From Nitzschia sp. pyKryTriq1 (Eukaryota; Bacillariophyta; Bacillariophyceae; Bacillariales; Bacillariaceae): a stretch of 64,000 nt of DNA. A program made the translations under genes and the position numbers. Positions 20,543 through 31,290 of the stretch are shown piece after piece (within the stretch, counting starts at the first letter, position 1; the number at the start of each line of letters is the position of its first letter). The stretch lies in assembly GCA_956465555.1 (NCBI GenBank), contig OY101115.1:2976001-3040000 (forward strand). Reading direction: 5' to 3'. A model generated the notes under the pieces. That model ran no database searches, had not been told where the DNA came from, and saw only the letters and a list, made by a program, of their open reading frames with translations.

Positions 20543-21243
20543 TGTCGTCGGAGGAACGAGCCGTTTCAAATAAATGAACTATAGAAACGGCTCCATCGTG
20601 AACGTTTCTCTCACCAACTCCATATCTGTCAATCCATTCAACGCGTAGAGTATGCGATCATGGGCGTGGGAAAACATGATGTCCAACTATCTCAAAAAGA
20701 TACCCTCGGAAAAGTTCGTAGAAAGTTTGAGCCTTGAGGGATTTCTATAATCCCGAGCGTGACCTCTAAGCGTGACATTCGTCTTCCGTTGACCCAACGT
20801 GGGTGCTTTTTATCTCTTTGAATAAGGAATAGAGAGCGACTTTGATCATCGGCAGCACTTGGACAACGTGGACGATGGACATGCATTGCCTATTGTGTCT
20901 CCATTCGGAGATCTTTCATTTTTTCCCGTCCACCCGCGGCCTATCGCGCGCGTTTTTGACGATGATCGACTCAGTGGACTCACATGGGTCGAAGGGTTCG
21001 TTCTCCCCCTTTTTACTTTTACTTTCACTTTTCCATCCCCCTCATCTTCACAGCGCAACATCAGCAAACGCAGTTTTGCTTTTCTACCGTAATGATGGCG
21101 GAGCCGCAGTGATGGTGTTGCACCCGCAAGTAAATATCCCAAACGCAAGCGCAAAGCCCTGGGTTTCCCATATTGTCATCGCAGCTGGATGGTAGATCAT
21201 AGATTGGATTTTATCTGTCTAAGAGTAAACCCCAGGTACAAAA
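20543..21243. promoter_or_regulatory. Divergent promoter region between Myb and PEX19 genes
   Basis: About 700 bp between outward-facing genes. No credible coding frame; a pyrimidine-rich stretch (about 21000-21050) lies within 250 bp of the PEX19 start. Confidence 0.35.
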
Positions 21244-22283
21244 ATGGGGGATAATATGATGGATGCCATTCTCGATCAGGCGTTGGACGATCTCGAGAAC
21301 ATTGAAACAGGAGCTACAGAAGAAGAAGAAGAAGAAATATCATCCGATGCCATTTCCAATGATCCTACAGAAGCAGAGAAAAGTCAACGGAGCGATACCC
21401 AAGGGCAGCCTCAGCTTGATGGACAGGCAGAGGAACCCTTGGACCCGAAGGATTTTTTCAAATTCTTGATAGAGGGAGGTGACGACGATCTGGGGGAGGA
21501 GGTCCGAGAAGCCAAGCTGGATGAATTCATGAAAAATATCCAAAGCAAACTCCAGAGAGAAGTAGACGACTCCTCTGACTCTGGTGCCAAGAAATCTAGC
21601 AAAGATAAAGCTGGCAGAGATGAGGACGACGACGATGATGAAGTCGCAGCCACTCTGGCGTCCATTTTGGAACAAATGACAACCATCGAGAAGGATGACT
21701 CATTCGCTCCAGAAGGTGACTTTGCAGCTGGGAATTTTAACCCTGATGATATAGTGGACGGAATGATGGAACAACTGTTGTCCAAAGATCTCATGTATGA
21801 GCCAATGAAGCAAGTGGCGGATCGATACCCGGCGTGGTTAGCAGCAAACCAGGATAGTCTCGCCGAGACGGAGCTCGAAAAGTACGTACGTTTGCTTGTA
21901 TCCCAACGAAAAATCCACGGTGACACACTGACTGTTCAAACTAAACCATCTCCCAATGGCTTCCAGGTATCGTAAGCAATTCAATTGTTTCAAGGAACTT
22001 GTTCATCAGTATGAAACTGATCCCGGAGACATGAAATTGCTAATGAAATTGATGCAGGAAGTTCAAGAGTAAGTATTACGTTGTTCTGGGATTTATCATT
22101 GGGTTTATCGCCTTCGTCCCTCTAACACCCATCATTTCCGGTATTGGAAGGTTTGGTCAGCCGCCCCAGGATATCATCAACGAGATCGCTCCTGGACTAG
22201 AGCTAGACGACGATGGAATGCCAAAGATGAATCCTCTAGAAGCATTGGGAGCTGGTGGTGACGGCGAATGTGCGCTGATGTGA
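21244..22283 (+). CDS. PEX19: Peroxin-19 (peroxisomal membrane protein import receptor)
   Basis: Three exons: 21244-21881, 21967-22068 and 22151-22283 (introns of 85 and 82 bp, donors GTACGT and GTAAGT). The joined protein has 290 aa. It shows the acidic N-terminus with DALDDLEN-type helix (PEX3-binding region), a middle helix FFKFLIEGG, and the conserved C-terminal domain with MMEQLLSKDLMYEPMKQ and the block YPAWLAANQDSL. Splicing restores LEKYRKQ and VQEFGQPP. The last residues are CALM, a CaaX farnesylation box, a hallmark of PEX19. It chaperones peroxisomal membrane proteins from the cytosol to PEX3. Confidence 0.95.
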
Positions 22284-23117
22284 TCTTGGTATGCTCTTTT
22301 CCAGTTGAGATGACTCCGTTCGGATACAGCCAAATATCGGTGAACAGGAACCCAATGTGAACAACGAGATCGGAACCAGTCGCGTCGCTAGCTGCTAGTT
22401 CCAGCTCGACATGTGCATTCCAGGATGCAAACGCGAGACCTTGCAATGGCCATGAGATATCTGATTTACGATTACTTTCGAGACAAATCACTACTACGAT
22501 CACAAGAGATAGAATATTGGTCTCCTTGTCACACCAATCACATCAGGCTTTTCATCGTCGTCTGCCATGCATGTGTCGTCGGGGTGTCGGCGGCGAAACA
22601 GGAAAACTATGGGAAGGTGTAGTGCAGTTTATTCCAATATTCAAGGAAGACCTCCTCTTCTTCAAAGCATGGTTGCAGAGATAGGGAGTAGTGCAGGCAT
22701 TCCAGATTGAGTGAGCAGGCATGGACATGAGACATAATAGTTCATCGCCCCAAAACGTTGGCTGGCGAGCTTTCGCGGAAAAAAAACATAGATTAGTAAT
22801 TAGTACATTTCAGTCGGTGAAGTCGACTATTTGTTTCCCGCCTTATTATTCGCGAGTTTTGTTTGGGTACGCAGTATCCATACTGCCCTCTACGTAAAAA
22901 ATGAGCGGCCCTCAACGGAGTCTCATTCCACATTCCTCATTCCTGATCTCTTTCCCAAGGCACGCCATTGAAGAAAACTAGAGTACTCGTACTCACTCCA
23001 CAATTCAATTCAGCAGCAACTTGATATCAACGTATAGCGCTTGCAAATCGTCGTCATCGTAATCAAGGAAATATTATATATGTAGCTGGGAAGAGGAACG
23101 AAAAAATCAGAAGAAAA
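22284..23117. other. Intergenic; contains a small decayed coding-like relic
   Basis: Mostly featureless. On the minus strand at about 22625-22700 a stretch reads TPYL then, after a frameshift, PCFEEEEVFLEYW. It resembles a stretch at about 48430-48505 (TPYLYMPCFEGQEIFKEL, minus strand), suggesting two decayed copies of one sequence. No intact gene. Confidence 0.35.
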
Positions 23118-25560
23118 ATGTCGGAGATTATTTCACCATCCAGCATCGACGAGAATGACAACTCCTCCGCCGTCCAGACCGAGACGAAACCAATGGTGGA
23201 TATCACGGATTTATTTCGCGGGGCTGCTAGTTCTCTATCGGTGAAAGATCCCATGTTGTGCAACGATGATAGCTTCAATTTACAAGACGCCATGGCTGCC
23301 CTGGAAATATTGGATGCAAAGATGGACTGCTGTGAAATACCGGCCTCGCAAGTGGCTCCTTTCGGTCGCCCCATAACGAAGGACGAGAACGATAAGGAAC
23401 GTATGGTATTTCCAAGACCATCACCCATTGGATTGGATGACATTATAGACCCTCTTCCTTGGAATGAATTGAGCATAGAAGATGCAGCCTACATTTCGCT
23501 GGAATGCTTGGTTCGACTGGAATCGTTGTTGGGTGGAGCATCTGTGGTGGAGAGCACTTTTACTTGTCTCTACGCTCACCAACCAGTAGTGGCTGACATG
23601 AAGGCAAGGCTAGATGATTCATCGGCCTGTACTTTGACAGAACAAATGAAGCGTATGGGAGTCGACGAACATGTGAGAACCCCAGCGCAACGAGCCGTCT
23701 ACGCGTCTGTGCTGCTCCTCTTGGACCTGACCGACGTGATACGAGGGATCATTCTCAATGCCGATATTTTTGAGGAGGAAGATTTCACTGTCAGTACCTA
23801 CGGAATCTCTGTATTTGAAAATCGAGACGAGAATTATGCTATCCATGCTAGCAAAGTCGCTCTGGAAAGTCTGACAAAGGTGGAAGGGAAGGACGACTCG
23901 GATGCGGTCAAGGCCATTTCTTTGATGCTGGGCTTTGAACTGGATCTATTGTCCATATGCAGCTCTATGGCGAGGCTATCGGGGAAACAAGTGACAAAAC
24001 AGGTAGAGCTATCTCAAAAGATGGCCAAAGCGACCACCTCGAAGTTGGAGGATTTATCCCAAATCGTCACACGGCTGAAGGGAAATGAGACCGACAAGAT
24101 CAAAGCCCTCATCAAAAAGACTTTTGACTCCTACGTCACTCGGCCGTTGGTTGGCAATGCACCCGTTCGCAAAGTTTTCTTCTCCGACGCGGTAGAATCA
24201 CTTTCCTCTTTGATAAAGATGACAAAGGAACTAGATTGGGCGTTGTGCCGCACGATCTTACTGGGGAGTTCACTCGGACGAATACGGCGGATGCTTTCTC
24301 GACTTTCCACCTCATCGGTCAACATTCTTATCAGATCGCTCCTCGTACTGAATCTGTACTTTGATGACAAGCTCTTCGGCCAACACATCCTGCCAGACAT
24401 GATTATCCGGCACATGCAACAATTATCTCATATTCCCGACGAAGTCTTTCAGAATACGGCATCCAAAACATTTTTGAATCGTCTCGCCAAGCCTATTTAT
24501 GATGTCCTCAAGGTGATGCTCCTGAATCGAAACCGACAACGAGCATACATTGAGGCAGTCATGTTTCCAGATTGGGCGGCGTTGAGCCAAGAGGCGGGTA
24601 TTATGGACATTACTTTGAAAAAAGACCCACGACTCGGACCCGAATTCCCGCCGCATTTCAGTATCTATACGCTTTATCTTACCATCGACTCTATGGATCA
24701 CTATGTGGCGCTCGCAGTCGAGCTCAATCTAATATGCGGGGACTATGAACTAGCGGCTGCCTATTGGTACAGAGACTTTTTGTTGTCCGCGCTCATCAAT
24801 CAGTTGTCGACCATGCGGAAAGCCAAATCAGAAGCAAAGCAAACACAACAGCTGCATCAACATGCTGCTGCGGCTGCCAATGCCAAGCGTGGAAAGAAAA
24901 AGGGAGGCAAAAACCACAAAAAGATTCAAACGAATGGAAGCAACCGGGTGGATCCAGAAGATGCGGAAGACGACTTTGAGTTTTTGGCAGCCAACTTGAA
25001 GCGTGTCCTTTGTCGGGGCCTTGTTCGAGTGAGTATACTTGGGTCGCTTTGTCGTTCAAATATCACGGGGGAAGTGCTGATCGTCTCACATAATTTTTTG
25101 TTTCCTGGCATACTAGTTCTTTGCAAGTATAAATCAGGCAGGTTTGATTCCAGAAAAGATATTTGAGTTCACGTCCCAGGAGCGAATATTTGAAAAGCGA
25201 TTCGAGGCCTTTGAGTCCATTCCACAGCCACCACCACTTTGTTACGCAGACTATGTTGCAGGATCGGACTTTTCCAAGGTCCCACCCAAAGAACTGATTG
25301 AATCCACGGCCGAATGCTTCCAAGCCGCCAAGGCATATATTGATCGACTCACTTCGCAAAGCCAACCCATTTCGGCCGAGTTTCTTGGCCTGCATGAAGA
25401 TGAGCTCAAACGGTTGACCAAGGTCATTGTTGGGAATTCCGTTTATGCACAAAAGTTACGACAGAAAGTCCATTCCGATACCACGGGAGTCAAGGATGGT
25501 GAACGGATAGAGTGTGACCTGGAGACACACCGTCAATTCTGTACGATCAAGATACCCTAG
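23118..25560 (+). CDS. NAA35: NatC N-terminal acetyltransferase auxiliary subunit (Mak10)
   Basis: Exons 23118-25028 and 25117-25560; the intron is 88 bp, phase 0 (GTGAGT donor, ACTAG acceptor). 784 aa. The N-terminal signature FNLQDAMAALEILDAKMD (about 54-71) is the Mak10 domain hallmark. The long helical body includes blocks such as LPWNELSIEDAAYISLECL and TLYLTIDSMDHYVALAVELNL. A Lys-rich segment (KRGKKKGGKNHKK, about 595-610) may contact the ribosome. NAA35 anchors NAA30 and NAA38 to ribosomes, where NatC acetylates N-terminal Met before hydrophobic residues. The C-terminal exon continues the family sequence. Confidence 0.93.
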
Positions 25561-25999
25561 CTCTAGACGCAGCAGCGTCAAGTTCTAACCGTCCTGTTTG
25601 CATGGCGCGAAACATAGCGTGTACTGAGCAGAGGACAAAGGACGAGACGAACGATGAATTCTTCGGTCGGGATCAAGACGTTGTTCGAAGTACAATTTTA
25701 GATTGAAAGGACGAGACGAACGATGAATTCTTCGGTCGGGATCAAGACGTTGTTCGAAGTACAATTTTAGATTGAAGAATCAAACATCGTTTCACGTGCG
25801 TAGTTTCACTAGGAATGACTCAGAAAAGATGCCACATGGCTATACGTATCCAAAAGTTGCTTATTAGGTTAGCTTGAAACAATCGGTATGGAAAAGAATA
25901 TCAAGATATGGATCATTTGAACATGGGACCGGTCAAATTTCAGAAAGGGTTTCGACGAAAACAGTACCGCTTTGTCCTCGGAAGCAAGTTCAGCATTAT
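25561..25999. other. 3' intergenic region between convergent genes
   Basis: Apart from the 69-bp tandem duplication listed separately, nothing gene-like is seen. It should contain the 3' UTRs of NAA35 and of the 2Fe-2S protein gene. Confidence 0.4.
25637..25774. repeat. 69-bp tandem duplication
   Basis: Two adjacent copies (25637-25705, 25706-25774), identical by eye, beginning AAAGGACGAGACGAACGATG and ending TTTTAGATTG. They lie about 75 bp after the NAA35 stop codon, probably in its 3' UTR or just beyond. The exact identity points to a recent duplication. Confidence 0.9.
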
Positions 26000-26419
26000 T
26001 TACAACGTTTGGATGTTGCACTTTCCAGATCCCAAAGCCGTTTGGCAAGCCTTCACCTTTCGTCCATTCATGTTGACCATGCAAGTTCCACAATCTCCTT
26101 TTTGGCAATTCACCGGGATCTTGACCCGAGCACGACCCGCGACCACAGTAAGTTTCTGACCTACGACGGCTCCTTGCACTGCTTTTCCATTGACAGTGAC
26201 ATTGTCGTTATAATTTGGGCCACCACTGAGTCCCTCATTCTTACGTTTTCCCAGGGATTCATCGTTTCCAAAGGCGCCTTTCAAAGCATCACCGAAAAGG
26301 CCAAGGCTTGTGTCCCCCTGACGAGGGCTCGTTCGTGGGGACACGACGGAAAACCCGCTGACCGAGGAACTGGCAAGGAGAGCAACAGCGATGATGGATC
26401 TGAAAGTAGCACGGACCAT
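26000..26419 (-). CDS. Plastid-targeted 2Fe-2S ferredoxin-like protein
   Basis: 139 aa. An N-terminal signal peptide (about 1-22) ends in VSGFS, which fits a diatom plastid bipartite presequence. The C-terminal domain holds four ordered Cys: 105, 110, 113 and 125 (CQKGDCGTC ... ACQ). The spacing C-x4-C-x2-C-x11-C binds a [2Fe-2S] cluster. The last interval is far shorter than in plant-type ferredoxins (about 29) and matches the N-terminal domain of xanthine dehydrogenase/CO dehydrogenase small-subunit-type proteins. A further Cys (134) lies near the C-terminus. Electron transfer in the plastid is inferred; partners are unknown. Confidence 0.82.
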   Translation of the reverse strand: MVRATFRSIIAVALLASSSVSGFSVVSPRTSPRQGDTSLGLFGDALKGAFGNDESLGKRKNEGLSGGPNYNDNVTVNGKAVQGAVVGQKLTVVAGRARVKIPVNCQKGDCGTCMVNMNGRKVKACQTALGSGKCNIQTL

Positions 26420-27303
26420 GGTGGAAATGTTGATGGAATACTTTGATATTATGTTTTATGACGATATCGAGCGAAGGATTGTCAAAGGGACAAGAGAGGA
26501 GCGAAGGAAGCGACAATAGACGTCGTTGCGAGAATACGAATACAGTACGAATAACGACGATCGAAAATAACACATCATCCACTGCAGGCCCATTTTTAGT
26601 GACACGAAATCGATGCGTCAGTGCAGTACGTCTCGCACTGAGTCACGAATTATTGCAAACCATGACACGTCTTGCCGCATTCCGCTTACAAAAGTGACGA
26701 TCGCCTTTCCGTCGACCGTTTCGATGATGATGGATGCACGTGAATTTCAATTGTGACGTGCAGCTAGCGCACATCACACAGCGCGACAGTGTCATCAAGC
26801 CAACCAAACGTCACGATGGTGCACGAGAAGTGTACCGTACCAGGTACCGGTAACCGCGGTACCTGGTACCAGGTACCAGGTACTGTCCCAGTACTTTTTA
26901 GCCGCTGCTTGTTGCCCATCGCTGATGGATGGACTCACTCCACAACTTCTTGAACGGTACCAGCAGTCTTAAATCACTATATTAGTAGAACTCACTACTT
27001 CATACTGGTAGAAGCTAGAGGGGCACCTAGAAGGAGCAAGGGTTGACACCTGGAAGCATCGACACATATATTTCGCTGTAATAGGAACTTGTTGCCACAA
27101 TCTTAGAAGATCGAGTACGAGTATCAGTGAGAGCAATCAAAGAACTGTCCTTTGCGACGACGTAGGGGAACTTGATAGCGTTGGTTTTGTTTGCGAGCGA
27201 CGTGCTGGAATTGCTTTCATTGGTTTCGCGTGGACGGAATTTCATCACTATTATATCCATCGCTATCACTGCACCCACCACACCAACCCAATAATATACA
27301 ATC
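26420..27303. promoter_or_regulatory. Divergent intergenic region with GGTACC palindrome tract
   Basis: Separates the 2Fe-2S gene and the ZIP transporter gene. At 26832-26892 there is a dense run of GTACC/GGTACC units (GGTACCTGGTACCAGGTACC). No coding frame is convincing. Confidence 0.4.
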
Positions 27304-28340
27304 ATGGTTGACAAACGGCCAAACGAAACGAGCAACGGAGAGACTTCCTCAGACAAAAATGAAGCTAAGAAGAGACACCCAACTCCCACTTGGGCGTACT
27401 TAGCATTTGCGGCTATTGTGATTGTGAGCTATGTCACGCTGCCAAGCCCGCTCCAGCCACAACACGGAGAGGAACCTTCAATACAGCACGTTTTCTACTA
27501 CGGATGGCTCACGGCTGTGAGTACAGGGCTTGGTGCTGTGCCACTGGCGTTTGCACCGAATTTATCCACTTACTGGGTCGGTGTTTCAAATGGTGAGCTT
27601 GGCAGGAACTCTTGCTTGACATTTATGTGAATGGTTTCCTTCTGACCTTTTCTTTCTACTCTGTGTTACAATCAGCTATCGCTGCTGGCATGATGCTCAT
27701 GGCGAGTTACTCATTGTTTTACGAGGGCTGCTATTTTGACGATCCTGGCGACACCTCCACAATCCCAAGTATGTATCGAACGGCCATAGGTGCACTGGTA
27801 GGCCTTTTATTTATCAATGTTACAGAGAAATTCATTTCCAATCACGAGGATCTGACCGTAGGCGGGTTGGGTGGAGCCGATGCCAGGAGGGCGCTCTTGA
27901 TTTTCTTCGTCATGACGCTCCATTCGTTTTCGGAAGGTGTGGGTATTGGTGTTAGCTTTGGTGGCGTACATGGCAGTGAATTAGGAGTTTTCATCTCGGC
28001 GAGTCTTGCAGTACACAACATTCCCGAGGGCCTCGCCATGGCTGTTACGATGATGCCTCGGGGGACCAGTTTGCTGACAGCGATGGTTTGGGCGATTCTG
28101 TCGAGTGTTCCTCAACCACTTATGGCAGTGCCTGCATACGAGTTTGTTCACCATTTCATTCCTATCCTTCCCGTAGGGTTAGGTTTTGCTGGAGGTGCCA
28201 TGGCCTGGGTTGCCATTTTCGAGCTTTTGATGGAAGCCATTGAAGACTCGGGCCTTGTAACAACAGCTGTGGTGTCGTCGCTATCACTGGGAGGAATGCA
28301 CTTTTTGCAAGAAGCAATCGATGCTGGAGCAAGGTCGTAA
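27304..28340 (+). CDS. ZIP-family metal transporter
   Basis: Exons 27304-27592 and 27676-28340; the intron is 83 bp (GTGAGC donor, CAATCAG acceptor). 317 aa with about eight hydrophobic segments. The family signatures are present: HSFSEGVGIGVSF (TM4, His-x3-Glu metal site) and HNIPEGLAMAV (TM5, His-Asn-x2-Glu-Gly). The final part GGMHFLQEAI fits the last helices. ZIP proteins move zinc, iron or other divalent metals into the cytosol. The short N-terminal cytosolic region is Lys/Glu-rich, with no clear plastid presequence. Metal and membrane cannot be told from sequence. Confidence 0.9.
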
Positions 28341-28654
28341 TGATTTTGATTTTCGATTACCGAACTAGTCATGATGATTTCTCTTCTACTGTGCCACGAA
28401 CACTATAATATTAGTACTCAACCACAATAGAGAAACTCTTTTCGCCATCTTGCCGCGCCTCTAGAAACTACAGTACCGGTGCATACGAGTACTCCTCGAA
28501 TGACCTACAGTATCGTCGTGAAAATTTAAAACTCTTGAACACGTTATTTTTTTAAAACTTGAACCGAACATCCCTACTAGCAGGCGGTCCAGTCCAGCAA
28601 CCCATAGATGGTCCATTCATTCATTCACTCATCCATCCATGTCTCTCGTCAGTT
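28341..28654. other. Short intergenic region between convergent genes
   Basis: AT-rich with a CAGTACCGGTG-type motif near 28470 and ATTCATTCATTC/CATCCATCCAT short repeats near 28610-28640. No gene seen. Confidence 0.4.
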
Positions 28655-29280
28655 TTATCTCTTGAGTAGCATGCTGGCAATACCAATGACAGCACCAGCT
28701 GCCACTGCAACTACGGCTCCTCCAACAGCGGCATCCTTGACTGCCTTGGCATCCTTTTGCTCTTTCGATTCGATGCTAGCTAGGTGCATTTCCGCGGCCA
28801 ATCGACTTTCCGGGTTGGATCGTAGAATTTGTTCACATCGATTCTGTAGAAAGCAAAAAGCGGATAGGACGAAGAAGACACGACGCAAGAGTGAGCTGCC
28901 ATATGTCCTACAAAGCCACACACACGGCAAGCACTCAACCACGAAAGGGTTTGAAATGCACAAACACACGATCGACTTACTCTCGATTTTTCGTATTCTC
29001 CTAGCAAATACAAAGCACACGCGGACCCATACATACAGTCCACTTGATGATCATAGCCTTCCTTGACCAATCCATCCAAAATGGAAACAGCATACCGGAG
29101 TTCAGAGGGTTCGGTAGATTTGGAGAGACAGAATGCGTATTGAAAGGTGTTGTCAGGACTCGGGTCTTTCGCACAGGCGACCGCCAAGTCTTCGAGAATT
29201 TGTCGATCGGGCGCGGCCAATTTGAGCTTGTGATCCAATTCCGCTTTGGTCACTTTCTGTGTATTTTTGGTTTCTCCCAT
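28655..29280 (-). CDS. FIS1: Mitochondrial fission 1 protein
   Basis: Exon 1 is 29280-28981 and exon 2 is 28843-28655; the intron is 137 bp, phase 0 (GTAAGT donor, CTACAG acceptor). 162 aa, the normal Fis1 length. It shows the TPR-like bundle (FQYAFCLSKSTEPSELRYAV, LYLLGEYEKSR, CEQILRSNPESRLA) and a C-terminal tail anchor (GGAVVAVAAGAVIGIASML followed by LKR). Fis1 sits on the outer membrane of mitochondria and peroxisomes and recruits the dynamin fission machinery. The context (a PEX19 gene 7 kb away) is probably chance. Confidence 0.93.
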
Positions 29281-29765
29281 GGTGATGTGATACGGATGTG
29301 ATACGGATGTGATATAGTTGGTCTCTAATGAATGTGTCGGATAGAAGAAGTTGTTGCTAAAGGTGTTGTTGTTCGTTGCTTTCTTTTATTGTGTCGGAGA
29401 AGAGAAAATTCCGTATGGGACTACACGAACGCATTGTGCCGCTTTCTTTGGGCTTCTTCCCGCGCGCTTCCGCGACGTTGCTTGGTGTTCAAAAATCGCG
29501 GGATTAACCACGAGTGAAAGCCGACTCCTTTGACTAACGGACATTATTCAGACCGATATTTTGACCGACTCTTACGAACTCCGACCGAACTAACACCGAA
29601 CTACAACCTCAAAACTCAAAACCGCTCCAGCGCAAGAAAGAATAAGCGCGGGCGGCCGGCAGCCAAGAATAAGCACGAAGGACGAAGGCAAAAACACATA
29701 AAAACCGCATTGCTTCCTCATCATCATGGAAGATTGTATTGTACTTTTGAAACTACTAGACCACC
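29281..29765. promoter_or_regulatory. Divergent promoter region
   Basis: Between FIS1 (minus) and the gene at 29766 (plus). A short tandem GTGATACGGAT repeat lies just upstream of FIS1 at about 29282-29312. No credible gene. Confidence 0.35.
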
Positions 29766-30839
29766 ATGAACGATTCCAAACGACACGCCGAGGAGAACGA
29801 AGATGGAATGATGATGACGATGAGACCAGCAGCCAAACGAGCCCGTTTCGAAATAATGGAAGGACCAACGGCAGCAGCAGTGCAAACCAAGACAAATTTC
29901 ATTCCGACGACGACGACGACGTCGATGATTCGCTCCAACGGTCATCGATTTCTACGTCTGCATTTGAAACTCCTAAAGGCAATGTATTTTCAAGAGACTG
30001 AAGAATCTGCTGAAAGCAAGGAAAATGATTATAACACTGGACTACCAGAGCAGGATGGGCCCATGGAGGAAGAGCTCTGCCAGGCGATTGAACGATTTTT
30101 GTGCGATCGGGGAAGCGTTCGAGCATTGGATGCCAAAGTTCAACACTACGAAGGATTATATGAAGAAGCTATTGATTTTATAGAAGAAGAGGAAAGAATG
30201 GAAGGATCGAATATTGGTGGTGGTGGTGGTGCTCTTGCTGCCAAATTTTCCAGCATGTCGCCTTGGAGCCTGCTGACGCCAGCAGCAGGAGCACAAGGCA
30301 ACCCCAATGGCGGACGGTCGTCTCGTGCTGGAAATTTTGCATTTGGGAATGGTCTTCGACCCACTACGTCTCTCTTGTTTGGAGGAGGAAGTCAGCAGTC
30401 TCCTTTTGTGCCGGGTATGTATGCGCATGGTCTGCTCTCGTCCCATACGGCACCCTCAGCAGCGAATCCGTTTGGGTTGGTAGCCGGACTCTTGCAAGCC
30501 AAGTTTCACGCTGCCCTGGGGGACCTTCAACGAACCACAAATCCATTTGAACCACTGGTTGCTGAAGTGGGCCGACGAATCGAAATACTGGAGAAGTTAG
30601 CGACAGGTCCTGGTGCTGAGGAGCCATCGCCGTCGGCCACGACGACGACCGTCGGTGATGATGATCCAGCACCAGCGGAAAGCAACTGTCAACACGATAC
30701 TGCTGCTGGAGTTTCCTGTGTGCTTCTAGAGCAGCGCAGACATGCTCTAAGCGAAGAAGCTAAGGAAGAATGGTTAGCGAGAGTTGAGACCAAACTACGG
30801 CTTTGGAGAATGCTTCATTCGGATCTCGTGAATCAGTGA
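29766..30839 (+). CDS. Unknown protein, possibly nuclear (357 aa)
   Basis: The start is in good context (CCACCATGA). The N-terminus has a basic stretch AAKRARF (about 22-28) that could be a nuclear localisation signal. A helical, acidic part (about 95-150) precedes a Gly/Ser/Phe-rich linker (about 150-250), then two helical C-terminal blocks (about 255-275 and 325-357, EEWLARVETKLRLWRML). The first 75 residues overlap another open frame starting at 29726 that is equally acidic, so the true N-terminus or a missed intron is uncertain. No family recognised. Confidence 0.55.
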   Translation: MNDSKRHAEENEDGMMMTMRPAAKRARFEIMEGPTAAAVQTKTNFIPTTTTTSMIRSNGHRFLRLHLKLLKAMYFQETEESAESKENDYNTGLPEQDGPMEEELCQAIERFLCDRGSVRALDAKVQHYEGLYEEAIDFIEEEERMEGSNIGGGGGALAAKFSSMSPWSLLTPAAGAQGNPNGGRSSRAGNFAFGNGLRPTTSLLFGGGSQQSPFVPGMYAHGLLSSHTAPSAANPFGLVAGLLQAKFHAALGDLQRTTNPFEPLVAEVGRRIEILEKLATGPGAEEPSPSATTTTVGDDDPAPAESNCQHDTAAGVSCVLLEQRRHALSEEAKEEWLARVETKLRLWRMLHSDLVNQ

Positions 30840-31290
30840 TGATCATCTAGTTACTACCGGTAGTAGAGATTAGATAGCAGACGCGGGACACGTACCTGTA
30901 CGGTCGCTGCGGTAGTCTATGCACTGACTGTACTGTACCGGTAGTGATTTTGATCTCATTTTTGTGCCTACATATGGTTGTTTTAGTCATCTTTTTCTAG
31001 CGAGCGTAGACTACTCGGGTAGACCGAAAAAGTGGTGTGTGAAAAGTCGGGGACCTTCACGGTTACTGTACACGTGTAGTTGTTCAGTTTGGAGTTTGGA
31101 TCCACATACGTATCGCAGTACAGACCGCCAACAAAGTCCCGCCATTATTTCGACGAATGGCCGTTGTTTCGTCCCTCCCCATCACGCACCCGCAATGACT
31201 AGTACAATGACAATGACAATATGACAATGACACATTCACATCATTCATCAAGCAAAATGAAATGCCGATACTCGAATTGGCAGGTACAAC
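30840..31290. other. Intergenic, nothing seen
   Basis: Contains short TACCGGTA motifs near 30855 and 30935 and a CAATGACAATGACAATATG run at about 31203-31228. It should include the promoter of the downstream gene. Confidence 0.4.
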
